A stretch of 39,095 nt of DNA, taken from the NCBI GenBank assembly GCA_910584345.1, contig CAJTZX010000041.1:1-39095 (forward strand). The letters run 5' to 3'. Position numbers and translations under genes: made by a program. This DNA comes from an uncultured Eubacterium sp. (lineage in GTDB: Bacteria > Bacillota > Clostridia > Lachnospirales > Lachnospiraceae). Shown piece after piece: positions 16,566 to 25,682 of this stretch; within the stretch, counting starts at the first letter, position 1; each line of letters opens with the position of its first letter. Below the pieces are notes generated by a model. That model was not told where the DNA came from and ran no database searches. It saw nothing but the letters and a program-made list of their open reading frames with translations.

Positions 16566-16734
16566 TACTAGTACATCGATCACAAAATAACCCATAGTTA
16601 TGCTTGTCTATTTTTCCGATCGTACATGGCAAAAATCCTCAATGTACCCCGGTACACCTCCGGTTTTTGCCATGCACGCTCGAAAAAATATCCTGCGCAT
16701 ACCTATGTGTTATTTTGTGACCGATGTACTAGTA
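16566..16734. repeat. 169-nt imperfect palindrome
   Basis: The two halves, from TACTAGTACATCG (16566 on) to CGATGTACTAGTA (ending 16734), are reverse complements with scattered mismatches. They share long matches such as TCACAAAATAAC, CATGGCAAAAA and the central GTACC/GGTAC. No coding frame or T-run is present. The structure is typical of a MITE or an intergenic palindromic element. Confidence 0.8.
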
Positions 16735-16757
16735 CACCTCCGGTTTTTGCCATGCAC
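16652..16757 (+). repeat. 26-bp direct repeat, GTACACCTCCGG...CATGCAC
   Basis: The 26 bases starting GTACACCTCCGG occur at 16652-16677, inside the palindrome, and again at 16732-16757, just past its right end, offset by 80 bp. The second copy may mark an earlier or partly duplicated insertion of the palindromic element, next to the alpha-galactosidase leader. Confidence 0.75.
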
Positions 16758-16843
16758 TCATGAAGATTTATCCAACGCAATATAACCAGATATTTATTTT
16801 AAGGTGTACTAGAACACAAAAAGAAAGCGCAGGAACAAATAGT

Positions 16844-19030
16844 ATGATTAGTTATCATCAGGAGACAAAAATTTTTAAACTGGATACCCAAACAACAACT
16901 TATATGATGGGGATTGCAGATAACAAATATTTGGGGCATATATATTATGGAAAAAAACTGGAATACCAGGATCTAAGTTATATGCTTCGTACGCAGGAGC
17001 ACCCTTTCGTGCCATCAAAGCTTTCAAGAGAAAAGCTGTCCTTTTTGGACAGCTTTCCGATGGAGTATCCTTTTAGCGGTACCGGTGATTTTCGGGAAAG
17101 CTGTATAGATATCAGGGATAAAAACGGCCAGTCCGGCCTGGAGCTTTTGTATGCCGGGCATCGGATATATGATGGAAAAGATAAACTGCAGGGACTTCCT
17201 GCCGTCTGGGGAGAAGGATGCCAGACATTGGAAATTGCACTGGAAGATGTTTGTGCTGGCATACGTGTGCGGTTGTCTTATAGTGTGTTTGAAGACTGCG
17301 ATGCTCTCATGCGAAGTGTAAAAGTGGAAAATATCGGAACAGATGCGGTTTATTTGGAACGGGTGCTGTCCGCTTGTCTGGAAATGGATGATGAGGATTT
17401 TGAAATAATTTCCTTATCAGGAGCGTGGGCGAGAGAGCGGCATATCAAAAGACAGCCGCTATTGTCCGGAAGCTTTGTAACAGAATCCGTGAGAGGAGAA
17501 TCTTCCCACCAGGATCATCCGTTTTTGGCAGCAGTTTCACAAAACTGTACGCAGACCTGCGGAGACGTATATGCAATGCACTTTGTATATTCTGGAAACT
17601 TTCTTGCAAAAGCACAGCGTACGCAGTTTGATTCGCTTCGTATGGTGCTTGGCATCCATCCGGACCGGTTTTGCTGGAAGCTGGGAGCGGGTGAGTCATT
17701 TCAGGCGCCAGAAGCAGTACTGGTGTATTCGGATGCGGGGCTTGGCAAAATGTCTCGTACGTTGCATGACTTGTATAGGAATCATCTGATTCGCAGCAGT
17801 TATAAAGATAAAGAACGTCCGGTTTTGATTAATAACTGGGAAGCGACGTATTTTGATTTTCATACGGAAAAGCTAATTGAGATTGCAAAACAGTCGGCAG
17901 CGCTTGGGATTGAAATGCTCGTGATGGACGACGGTTGGTTTGGACACAGAGAAAACGACGACAGCAGCTTGGGAGACTGGATTGTAAATGAGGAAAAGCT
18001 GCCGGGAGGTTTAAAATATCTTGTAGATGAAGTGAATAAACTCGGGATGAAATTTGGCATTTGGTTTGAACCGGAGATGATTTCGCCGGATTCGAAACTG
18101 TATGAAGAACATCCAGACTGGGCGCTGCATTTGAAAGGCCGCGCGCCTTCCCGCGCGAGAGAACAGCTTGTGCTTGACTTAAGCAGGCCGGAAGTTGTTG
18201 ATTATATTTATGACAGTATCAGCAATATTCTGCGTTCAGCAAATATCGAATATGTCAAATGGGATATGAACCGTGCACTGGCAGATATCGGCAGTGACGC
18301 ACTTGCTCCAGACCAGCAGGGAGAGTTGTCGCATCGGTATATGCTGGCTGTCTATGAGCTTCAGGAACGGTTGATTACAGAATTTCCGGATCTGTTGCTG
18401 GAGAACTGTTCCAGCGGAGGTGCAAGATTTGATCCTGGGATGTTATATTACAGTCCGCAGATCTGGTGTTCCGATGATACGGATGCGATTGAACGTTTGA
18501 TGATACAGGAAGGAACGCAGCTATTGTATCCGATGTCTACAATCGGAGCGCATGTATCTGACTGCCCAAACCATGCGATTGGCCGGGTGACGCCGTTTGA
18601 AACACGTGGAATTACTGCGCTTGCCGGAACATTTGGCTATGAACTGGATATTACCAAGATCAGCGAGCAGGAGCGTAATATGGTGCCGGGACAGATAGCG
18701 GCTTACAAGAAGTATGCACCGCTCATTCGGGAAGGGGATTATTACAGGATTGCTTCTTATCGGGAGAATCATAAGTATGATTGTTATGAGATCGTGTCGA
18801 AAGACCGGTCACAGGCAGCGGTATTCTTTGTACAGGTGATGCATGAGCCAAGTGCCAAGAGCCGTAAAGTCAAACTGCAAGGGTTGTCAGAGCACGCAGT
18901 ATATGAAGTAGATGGCAGACAATATACGGGAGCTGCGCTGATGTACGCGGGGCTGCTGCGGGAGAGAATGTATGGAGATTTTCAGGCGGAAGTCATCGAA
19001 GTGCATCAGGTATCCGATCGTACGGAGTAA
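16844..19030 (+). CDS. GH36 alpha-galactosidase (copy 2)
   Basis: The start at 16844 (CAGGA upstream) gives ISYH-ET-KIF-L, aligning with copy 1; an in-frame ATG at 16760 lies next to the palindrome and adds unrelated residues. It has 728 residues and no signal peptide. It contains NNWEATYFDF, DDGWFGHRE, FGIWFEPEM, nucleophile Asp 474 in KWDMNR, and CSDDTDAIERL (about 543-553) with the acid/base. By eye it is about half identical to copy 1 across the barrel, so the two are old paralogues rather than a recent duplication. Expected role: cytoplasmic removal of alpha-galactosyl side groups from imported oligosaccharides. It follows the broken mannanase, and its own promoter is not obvious; read-through from 16070 is possible. 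Confidence 0.92.
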   Translation: MISYHQETKIFKLDTQTTTYMMGIADNKYLGHIYYGKKLEYQDLSYMLRTQEHPFVPSKLSREKLSFLDSFPMEYPFSGTGDFRESCIDIRDKNGQSGLELLYAGHRIYDGKDKLQGLPAVWGEGCQTLEIALEDVCAGIRVRLSYSVFEDCDALMRSVKVENIGTDAVYLERVLSACLEMDDEDFEIISLSGAWARERHIKRQPLLSGSFVTESVRGESSHQDHPFLAAVSQNCTQTCGDVYAMHFVYSGNFLAKAQRTQFDSLRMVLGIHPDRFCWKLGAGESFQAPEAVLVYSDAGLGKMSRTLHDLYRNHLIRSSYKDKERPVLINNWEATYFDFHTEKLIEIAKQSAALGIEMLVMDDGWFGHRENDDSSLGDWIVNEEKLPGGLKYLVDEVNKLGMKFGIWFEPEMISPDSKLYEEHPDWALHLKGRAPSRAREQLVLDLSRPEVVDYIYDSISNILRSANIEYVKWDMNRALADIGSDALAPDQQGELSHRYMLAVYELQERLITEFPDLLLENCSSGGARFDPGMLYYSPQIWCSDDTDAIERLMIQEGTQLLYPMSTIGAHVSDCPNHAIGRVTPFETRGITALAGTFGYELDITKISEQERNMVPGQIAAYKKYAPLIREGDYYRIASYRENHKYDCYEIVSKDRSQAAVFFVQVMHEPSAKSRKVKLQGLSEHAVYEVDGRQYTGAALMYAGLLRERMYGDFQAEVIEVHQVSDRTE

Positions 19031-19050
19031 GAAAAGAAATTTGAATTTAG

Positions 19051-19254
19051 TCAATCAAAGATGAGCAAAGAAGAATTAATATCATAATAGAGAATGAAAT
19101 TCGATCTGACATTAAAATGCTTGCTGAAAACTATATGCCAGCCGCTAAAAAATATACAAAAGAAGCAGCAAAAATGGAAGTAATGCAAGCGGATATTGAT
19201 GTATTAAAAAGTGTAGTTAGAGAACACAGTGAGAAATTGCAAAAGATTTCATAG
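19051..19254 (+). pseudogene. C-terminal coiled-coil remnant of an unknown protein
   Basis: An open frame of 67 residues follows a stop at 19048 without any usable start. It reads IENEIRSDIKMLAENYMP, then a Lys/Ala-rich helix and a heptad-like end (ADIDVLKSVVREHSEKLQKI). This resembles the conserved C-terminal segment (ENE...I..LAENH) of small coiled-coil proteins that are common in Lachnospiraceae and of unknown role. It seems to be the tail of a gene whose front part has been lost. Confidence 0.4.
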
Positions 19255-19335
19255 TACATATTATATTGATGGCGATTATTTAATGCCAGATATATAGATA
19301 GATCACTAACAGCCACATACCAGCTCACTAATCAG

Positions 19336-19379
19336 AGTGTAAAGCCTATTGAATTGCCAATATGCTTTACACTTTTTTT
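19336..19379 (+). terminator. Rho-independent terminator
   Basis: AGTGTAAAGC (19336-19345) pairs perfectly with GCTTTACACT (19364-19373), with a further ATTG/CAAT pairing in the loop, followed by seven Ts. It closes the alpha-galactosidase region and insulates the blaI-like gene. Confidence 0.88.
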
Positions 19380-19454
19380 ATTTAGGCAGTTATTTATTTC
19401 TGATTGTTTTTCCTGTCTATATCAAAACTCTGACACCCTTCTTAAAATTAATGC

Positions 19455-19507
19455 TTGCATTATAACCTACATTATGTTAATATATTTATACCTACAAAAT
19501 GTTAATA
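19455..19507 (+). promoter_or_regulatory. blaI-type promoter with two operator repeats
   Basis: TTGCAT (19455-19460) and TAATAT (19478-19483) are spaced 17 nt. Two 18-bp direct repeats, ACCTACATTATGTTAATA (19465-19482) and ACCTACAAAATGTTAATA (19490-19507), cover the -10 and the start region. Each contains an ACANNNTGT dyad, as in BlaI/MecI operators, so the repressor gene is probably autoregulated. Confidence 0.65.
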
Positions 19508-19522
19508 AGAGAGGAGGCAGTT

Positions 19523-19894
19523 ATGCAGCAAATTTCTGAATCGGAGTTTATTCTGATGAAAATTATCTGGAAAAATGGAGGCAGTGCATTATTCTCCAAG
19601 ATTATGGAGGAATTAGAACAGGAGGAAAATGAATGGAAAAATAACACCGTACTTACATTACTCTCCCGCTTGATTGGGAAAAACTTTTTAAAGGTTCATA
19701 AAATAGGAAGACGAAATGAATATATTGCCGTGATAACTGAGACAGAATACCAGACAGTACAGACACATGGGTTTATTGACAAAGTATATGCAGGCAATGT
19801 GAAGAATCTTGTAAACAACCTGTTATGCCAGGATATTTTGACAGAACAGGAATGGAAGGAAATAGAAAGGTTTTGGAAAAATAAAAATGAATGA
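19523..19894 (+). CDS. BlaI/MecI-family transcriptional repressor
   Basis: The start at 19523 follows GAGGAGG; an upstream ATG at 19499 lies within the operator region. The 123-residue winged-helix protein has the family pattern: ISESEFILMKIIWKNG at the start, the recognition region NTVLTLLSRLIGKNFLKVHKIGR (about 40-62), the wing with YIAVITETEYQ, and a C-terminal dimerisation helix pair. BlaI repressors are cleaved or released when the partner M56 protein is activated. It overlaps the M56 gene by 8 bp, so translation is coupled. The controlled genes cannot be named from sequence, but no beta-lactamase is near. Confidence 0.9.
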   Translation: MQQISESEFILMKIIWKNGGSALFSKIMEELEQEENEWKNNTVLTLLSRLIGKNFLKVHKIGRRNEYIAVITETEYQTVQTHGFIDKVYAGNVKNLVNNLLCQDILTEQEWKEIERFWKNKNE

Positions 19895-22253
19895 ATGGAT
19901 CAAACAGCTGTTTTCACTCACAATATCCGGCACCTTGCTGATTTTCGTTCTTTTATTGCTGAAAAAGCTGTATAAAAAACGTTTCAGCAAATGCTGGCAG
20001 TATTATATCTGGTTAGCAGTCATGCTCCGGTTTCTGATTCCCTTTGCACCGGATATCAGGATTGCCAGGACGCTGCTGCAGACAGTCGAACAGCCTGAGA
20101 AAAGCGTCATGAATGACATATTTTCAACCGGTTTCAAATCTGACGCGCAAGACACATATATATCCGGCACACAACCGGATTCTTCTGAATTACTGACAGA
20201 CAAAGATTTGCCGGACAATGACGCACAAGCTTACAAAACTGACGCTGCAGGCGAACTCGTTTCTGTGGATTTTGAAAAGGCGTCTGTGCTGCTATTTTTT
20301 ATCTGGCTGGTACCGGCATTGGTAATTTTGTTGCGCAAGGTTTTGGCTTATCGAAAGTTTATGCGTTACATAAGAACGAAAGGCGCGGAGGTTTCTGATC
20401 TTAAAATATTAAATATTCTTGCTGTGTGTGAAGAAAAATGCAGTATCCGAAAACCTGTGGAATTATATTACAGACCATTGCTCGCAACACCTGTTATGAC
20501 CGGATTTTTGCATCCTTACATGGTAATACCGGATACGAATCTTACGGATGAAGAGCTGTCTTTTATCTTTACACATGAGCTGGTTCATTTGAAGCGGCTG
20601 GACATGTTTTATAAGTGGCTTGTTCAAATCGTCGTCTGTGTGCATTGGTTCAACCCGTTTGTATACGTGCTGCAAAAAGAAGTGAATTATGCCTGTGAGC
20701 TTGCCTGTGATGAGGCAGTCGTTGGCTGTTTGAATATGGCGGAAAAGAAAGCTTATGGGGACACTTTACTTTTGTGCTCCAAAACAGCTGCAGCATTCAA
20801 ACATACCGTTTCATCTCTTGCGCTTACAGAAGGAGCAGAGCAGTTAAAAGAAAGGCTTGGTGAAATTATGAACGATAAAAAAAGAACAAAGAAAACGAAA
20901 ATACTGACAGCAGCGCTTACCGTTTGTATCTTTACGGGTTCTGCAGCCGTCGGTGCACATATCGCACCGGCGTATGCCGCGCAGCCGCAAAGCTTCGCAA
21001 ATATATCGGCGCTTGCAGAGCTGCAGGCGAATCTGATGAAAGGTATGCTGACAAATGGACAGACCGATAAGGAACATACGGTTACCTCTGGCAGTAAATT
21101 TTCTAAGTATCAAGAACTCTTAGCGTTTCGGACAGATTCCTACCGAAACCTGACAGTTGCGCAATTTCGGGAAAAAGTTACACTTGCGCTGGATACACCC
21201 AAAGGGATCCGTCTTTTAGACGAAATGTTAAAAGATGAAGAAGTCCATCGCCATCTTTTTGATAACGAAGATGCATTTTTTCTTAAAAATACGCTTTATC
21301 TCGCAAATGGTTCATGGAGAAAAAACAATTTATCTGCTGTTGGCGTAGAGCGTCCGCTGAAAAACGGACAGACGGCAAGTCTGGATTTCAGAGCGCAAAT
21401 CAGACTGCTTAACGCGGATATCAAAGTTTCGGAATACGAAGCTGCTTATCGCGAGCTGGCAGATGCGGCAATGGAATTTTTAACATCAAAAACAGATGCC
21501 GAGCTTTCGGATACATCTGCGGAATCTACGAAACGGATCTCGAAAGAGGCTCTGATGGCCATGCAAAAATATGCGAAACGCATTTGTAAAAAAGGAAATA
21601 TAAATTTAACCGTTAATTGGTGCAGCTACTTTCCAGAAGGCGATATTTTGGATATTCCAAACAAAGTAACTCCGGGCGGCACGACGAAGCGAGATCAGCT
21701 TCCGGAAAAAATAAAAAAAATATTAACCATAAAAGTGAAAGATTACAAAAACGATACGCTTTCAGATTTTTTAGACTATACCGCGCAACGATACGAAGCA
21801 GACAATTCCTTATGGAAGGCAAGCCAGGGGTATTGGACGTTGCTCGATGAAAAAACAATCCAGAATCTTTCCAGAGAAGATTATGAGTTTCTTACCGTAA
21901 CACTGCCCTGTACAGCCAGCGAATCCACATATCCGAGCGATCGTGCGAGCAGGTTCCCGGCGGGATTTGGCAGCAGTTTTGATCTTGCGTATCCAAAAAG
22001 GGGAACAAATTTACATTTTGAATGGTATGTAAATTATGAAATAAAAAATCCGAAACTGACAGTTGGTCAAAGAGATCAGTTGATTTTAAACGTAACATAC
22101 GGCATGGACGATTTTTTGCAAAATACTCCGAAGACGACAGATATCGGATCGGAGGAGTATCTAAAAGAAATGAGCAGCTGCCTGGAGCGGCTGGCGAAAG
22201 AAAACAGCAAAGCAGGTCTGGAAATGACGGTGTTTCAGTGTCAGCGCGGCTGA
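19887..22253 (+). CDS. M56-family (BlaR1-like) sensor with a large non-penicillin-binding ectodomain
   Basis: A 788-residue protein. N-terminal membrane helices (about 8-28, 35-50, 130-150) precede the zinc-protease motif HELVH at 230-234, followed by VNYACELACDEAV with the downstream acidic residues. A further membrane helix (about 335-355, LTAALTVCIFTGSAAVGAH) leads into a roughly 430-residue external part. True BlaR1 ends with a class D beta-lactamase-like domain with SxxK; nothing of that kind is evident here, so the ligand is probably not a beta-lactam. The gene is translationally coupled to blaI. The ectodomain is mostly helical and polar, with no domain that I recognise. Confidence 0.85.
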   Translation: MNEWIKQLFSLTISGTLLIFVLLLLKKLYKKRFSKCWQYYIWLAVMLRFLIPFAPDIRIARTLLQTVEQPEKSVMNDIFSTGFKSDAQDTYISGTQPDSSELLTDKDLPDNDAQAYKTDAAGELVSVDFEKASVLLFFIWLVPALVILLRKVLAYRKFMRYIRTKGAEVSDLKILNILAVCEEKCSIRKPVELYYRPLLATPVMTGFLHPYMVIPDTNLTDEELSFIFTHELVHLKRLDMFYKWLVQIVVCVHWFNPFVYVLQKEVNYACELACDEAVVGCLNMAEKKAYGDTLLLCSKTAAAFKHTVSSLALTEGAEQLKERLGEIMNDKKRTKKTKILTAALTVCIFTGSAAVGAHIAPAYAAQPQSFANISALAELQANLMKGMLTNGQTDKEHTVTSGSKFSKYQELLAFRTDSYRNLTVAQFREKVTLALDTPKGIRLLDEMLKDEEVHRHLFDNEDAFFLKNTLYLANGSWRKNNLSAVGVERPLKNGQTASLDFRAQIRLLNADIKVSEYEAAYRELADAAMEFLTSKTDAELSDTSAESTKRISKEALMAMQKYAKRICKKGNINLTVNWCSYFPEGDILDIPNKVTPGGTTKRDQLPEKIKKILTIKVKDYKNDTLSDFLDYTAQRYEADNSLWKASQGYWTLLDEKTIQNLSREDYEFLTVTLPCTASESTYPSDRASRFPAGFGSSFDLAYPKRGTNLHFEWYVNYEIKNPKLTVGQRDQLILNVTYGMDDFLQNTPKTTDIGSEEYLKEMSSCLERLAKENSKAGLEMTVFQCQRG

Positions 22254-22493
22254 AAGCTGTCGTTTAGATAATTGAAAATCTATATAATTAAGCAAAAAAA
22301 CATTGACATTTTGAGAAAATTAATATATTTTTAACTTAAATAGTTTGTATAATATTAAGCGATCAATTGTATACTATAATACGGTAATAAGTGTTATACA
22401 GATTACCTTTCCTTCCTTTTATGAGAGTACAGAGATAAATTTGTACATAGTAACTTAATTTCCCTTTGCAGATTGATCGTACCGTATTTATTG

Positions 22494-22537
22494 ATGAGCT
22501 GCCGATTTTAGGCGGCTCATTATATTTTGACTTTTTG
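22494..22537 (+). terminator. Terminator-like hairpin upstream of the mannanase promoter
   Basis: ATGAGCTGCC (22494-22503) pairs with GGCGGCTCAT (22511-22520), ten pairs including one wobble, followed by TATATTTTGACTTTTT. It would end any transcript started near 22338-22360 before the mannanase promoter. Confidence 0.6.
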
Positions 22538-22659
22538 ATGTACATTCGAAAAAGAAAGCTTTGCATCGTTAATGTTGAACAAAAATATGTCTTTATATTT
22601 AAATAATCAATTAAAAAATAAGCAAATTTGACTAAAAAATATTTAAAACAATATTTATA

Positions 22660-22687
22660 TTGACAAAAAAAGATTAATTTATATAAT
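22660..22687 (+). promoter_or_regulatory. Promoter of the GH26 mannanase gene
   Basis: TTGACA (22660-22665) and TATAAT (22682-22687) are separated by 16 nt, about 80 bp before the start codon. Surrounding DNA is very AT-rich, which blurs operator recognition. Confidence 0.65.
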
Positions 22688-22764
22688 AATATTATACAAT
22701 TTTTTTGTGCACGGATAAATTGACGGATTACAGCTTTTATATTAACTTAAAATGGAGGTTAAAA

Positions 22765-25656
22765 ATGAATCTTAAAACAATGGCTAAACGAGGCATTTCA
22801 CTTTCGCTGGCAGTTATGCTTGGAGCTGCGGGAGTACCGACGTCAGGATTTATGCCAGTGATGCATACTTATGCAGCAAGTGAAGATGCTGCGGAGGAAA
22901 CAGTGGATGTGCTGGCTGCGTTTGATTTTAATACCGGCATCGGAGGCTGGTATTATGGTAAAGATTGGGCATATAATTATTCTGCACAGGACTCGTCTGT
23001 TGAGGCGGAGGAAGGGCAGATGAAATTGAATGTTGATTATACGAAGGATAAAGATAAAGATTGGTCACAGGCGACTGCAGTATGGGAGCCTGAAGATGGA
23101 CAGGGGATCAATTTATCGGGGGCTACAAGTGTGACGTTAAACTTTGTCTATGATTCGTCAAAGCTGACAACAGGAGCTTTTGCAGTAAAGATGTTTTGCG
23201 ATGAGGGGCTGGATGCCTATGCGGATGCAGATGTTACCAAAGCGCAGGCGGTATCGGGAACGTTGATGCGTGTACCTGTTAAGATCACATTTGAAGCGCT
23301 TGGGGCTTCGGCATCAAACGTGAAAAAATTGGCTGTTCAGATCATAGGAAAAAATACGGATTATAAGGGTGCTGTCTGGTTTGACGACATACAGTTTGCA
23401 AAAGATGCACTGCCGGATACAACCGTAAGTTCTACCGTTGCAGTGAGAGAAGCAGATACACAGAAAATACAAGCTTCGAATAAAAAACTAACGACTTATA
23501 AAAAGGATGGCAGCAGGCAAGAAACAGCGATCCCTTCTGAAATTAAACTGGCGGATAAAAAAGCAGATGCATCTGTAAAAAAGGTATATGCATATTTACA
23601 GGCGGTCGGTGCGTCGGATAGTGTGATTTATGGTCATCAAAATGATATTTCACATAAAGCGGGAAATGAAAATCTGTCTTATTCAGATACAAAAGATGTA
23701 ACAGGGTCGATCGCAGGGGTTTTTGGAATAGATACGCTTTCTTTGACTGGAAATGAGTATAGTGCAAAACGATGTCAGGAAGAGTATGGCGTTACCTTGG
23801 AAGAGACGCCTCAAAACAATGTAAAAGCTGCAGCAATATTGACGAATAAGGCAATCGAAGAAGGAGCGATTGTCACATTATCTGCACATATGCCTAATTT
23901 TGCCAATGTTGTGGAAAATCCGGATTATCAAAAGGGAGATCCTACTTATGCCAAATATGATTTTTCCGGATATACACCCAATGACACATCAAATGATCCG
24001 GTTAATCAGATTCTTCCGGGCGGAGCATATCATAAAGTCTATACAGCATATCTGGATATGATTGCAGATTACGCAAAGCAGGTGGAAGGCGCGATTCTTT
24101 TCCGCCCGTTTCATGAAAATACCGGAAGCTGGTTTTGGTGGGGAGCTGCATTTTGCGATGCGGAAACTTACAAAAATGTATTTCGTTATACAGTAGAATA
24201 TCTGCGGGATACGAAAAATGTACATAATATGCTGTATGAATACGGTCCGAGCAATACAGGTACGGGAAGCGTAAAAGAGTATGGACTGCGATATCCTGGA
24301 GATGACTATGTAGACCTTGTAGGATTCGATATGTATGACCAGAAGCCTTCGGATGACGGTAACTTTATGCAACAATTTCAAAAACAGCTAAAGGTTGTGG
24401 AAAGCTTTGCGAAGCAGCATGGAAAACTGCTTGCTGTAACAGAAACGGGAGCTGCAAATGATCCAGCTCCAGGTGACAATCAGACAGCATTGCTGAAAAC
24501 AGGCAATGGCAACAAAGACTGGTATCAGCAAATGCTGGATATCGTATCAGAATCTGAGGCGTCCTATTATCTGCTTTGGGCTAATTTTTCAAAGAAAGAT
24601 GGTTTTTATACACCGTATGTAGATCAGGTAAATGAAGATGGCAGTCTGCAAGGACATGAGATGCTGGATTATTTTATTTCTTTTTATAATGACGGCAGAA
24701 GTATTTTTGCGGCAGATCAGAAAGAGGCGCTTTCATCAGAAGCATTTGATTTTGTAAAAGCAAAGGCTGCTGTTTCAGGTGCAAGCGGATATCTGACAAA
24801 TCCGATTGCCGGACAGAGGATATTAAAAGCGTCTGTTATTAAGGCAAAGGTGACAGGAAATACAGCAAAAACAAAAGCGAAGTTTGTCTTAAAGGCAGGA
24901 AAAAATAAAGTGACATTACAGGCAGCGCCGGATGGCAAAGGTTTTTATACAGCAAAGCTAACAGCAAAAAAATTGAAAAAGCTTGGCAAAAATTTGGGAA
25001 CAATTGCTTTATATTTGAATGATAATAAAGTACAGTCGGTTACGGTAACTTATAATGTAAAAGCTCCAAAAGAAGATCCATTTCTGATCGATGGGTTTGA
25101 AAATTATTATGGTGTAGACGATCAGCTGACAAAAGCATGGACAACCAATGCAGACAGTGATTGTAAAGTGACACTTTCTCTGACCAAGAATAAAAAATTC
25201 GATGGAGATTATGGATTGAAGTTTACGTATGATGAGACTGCAAACGGATGGGGCGGAGCTACTATTTCGAAAGAGGTAGACTGGTCTGACTGTAACGCAC
25301 TGCAGTTTTATATGGTGCCGGATGGCAAAAATCAAAAGACAGTGATCCAGATTAATGCGGGCGGGATTACTTACGAGACATATCTGAACACTTATGAAGC
25401 ATTTGCAAAAAATGGCAGTAAACCAATAAAAGTGACGATTCCATTCGCAGAATTTTGTGAAAGGGATACTGAAGGAAATCCAAAAGGCGGACTTGTCAAT
25501 AACAGCAAAAATATTCAGTCGTTTGGATTGTGGGTAAATGCTGTTGCAGATTCTGATGCTGTTTCGGACGGACGAGTAAGCGGGACGCTGTATTATGACC
25601 AGATAACAGCTGTTGAGAGTTCGAATAAAGAGGTTTCATTTAAAGAAGTAAAATAA
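22765..25656 (+). CDS. Secreted multidomain GH26 endo-beta-1,4-mannanase with N- and C-terminal CBMs
   Basis: The start at 22765 follows TGGAGG and gives a signal peptide ending near YAAS (about residue 35). The protein has 963 residues. An N-terminal beta-sandwich module (about 50-213, FDFNTGIGGWYYG ... VWFDDIQF) is CBM27-like. The GH26 catalytic barrel (about 270-650) has YGHQND, acid/base Glu 451 in RPFHENTG and nucleophile Glu 560 in VTETG. A linker/Ig-like region rich in Lys (about 675-765) follows, then a C-terminal module (about 771-963, FEN-YG ... GTLYYDQI), CBM23-like. No sortase signal or membrane anchor is seen, so it is secreted or loosely attached. It opens mannan chains outside the cell and feeds the ABC importer downstream. 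CBM family numbers follow the described Roseburia enzyme and need checking. Confidence 0.93.
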   Translation: MNLKTMAKRGISLSLAVMLGAAGVPTSGFMPVMHTYAASEDAAEETVDVLAAFDFNTGIGGWYYGKDWAYNYSAQDSSVEAEEGQMKLNVDYTKDKDKDWSQATAVWEPEDGQGINLSGATSVTLNFVYDSSKLTTGAFAVKMFCDEGLDAYADADVTKAQAVSGTLMRVPVKITFEALGASASNVKKLAVQIIGKNTDYKGAVWFDDIQFAKDALPDTTVSSTVAVREADTQKIQASNKKLTTYKKDGSRQETAIPSEIKLADKKADASVKKVYAYLQAVGASDSVIYGHQNDISHKAGNENLSYSDTKDVTGSIAGVFGIDTLSLTGNEYSAKRCQEEYGVTLEETPQNNVKAAAILTNKAIEEGAIVTLSAHMPNFANVVENPDYQKGDPTYAKYDFSGYTPNDTSNDPVNQILPGGAYHKVYTAYLDMIADYAKQVEGAILFRPFHENTGSWFWWGAAFCDAETYKNVFRYTVEYLRDTKNVHNMLYEYGPSNTGTGSVKEYGLRYPGDDYVDLVGFDMYDQKPSDDGNFMQQFQKQLKVVESFAKQHGKLLAVTETGAANDPAPGDNQTALLKTGNGNKDWYQQMLDIVSESEASYYLLWANFSKKDGFYTPYVDQVNEDGSLQGHEMLDYFISFYNDGRSIFAADQKEALSSEAFDFVKAKAAVSGASGYLTNPIAGQRILKASVIKAKVTGNTAKTKAKFVLKAGKNKVTLQAAPDGKGFYTAKLTAKKLKKLGKNLGTIALYLNDNKVQSVTVTYNVKAPKEDPFLIDGFENYYGVDDQLTKAWTTNADSDCKVTLSLTKNKKFDGDYGLKFTYDETANGWGGATISKEVDWSDCNALQFYMVPDGKNQKTVIQINAGGITYETYLNTYEAFAKNGSKPIKVTIPFAEFCERDTEGNPKGGLVNNSKNIQSFGLWVNAVADSDAVSDGRVSGTLYYDQITAVESSNKEVSFKEVK

Positions 25657-25682
25657 TTTGGATGTAATATGATAAGGATGAT

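Larger units (their letters stand above)
22254..22764. other. 511-bp AT-rich spacer with promoter candidates and possible structured RNA
   Basis: This spacer holds ATTAAGCA (22287-22294), a TTGACA at 22303-22308, a TATAAT at 22348-22353, and the inverted segments GATCAAT/ATTGATC (22361-22367 with 22472-22478) and AATACGGTA/TACCGTATT (22378-22386 with 22480-22488). A terminator-like hairpin at 22494-22537 and the mannanase promoter at 22660 follow. No credible protein is encoded. Confidence 0.5.

Noticed and set aside
1840..22253. Beta-lactam resistance regulators (BlaR1/MecR1) in the strict sense
   Set aside because: Both M56 proteins lack a visible penicillin-binding sensor with SxxK, and no beta-lactamase or PBP2a gene is near.
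22363..22566. 67-codon minus-strand open frame
   Set aside because: It has no ribosome-binding site and no recognisable protein; it crosses the hairpin at 22494-22520 and is AT-rich noise.
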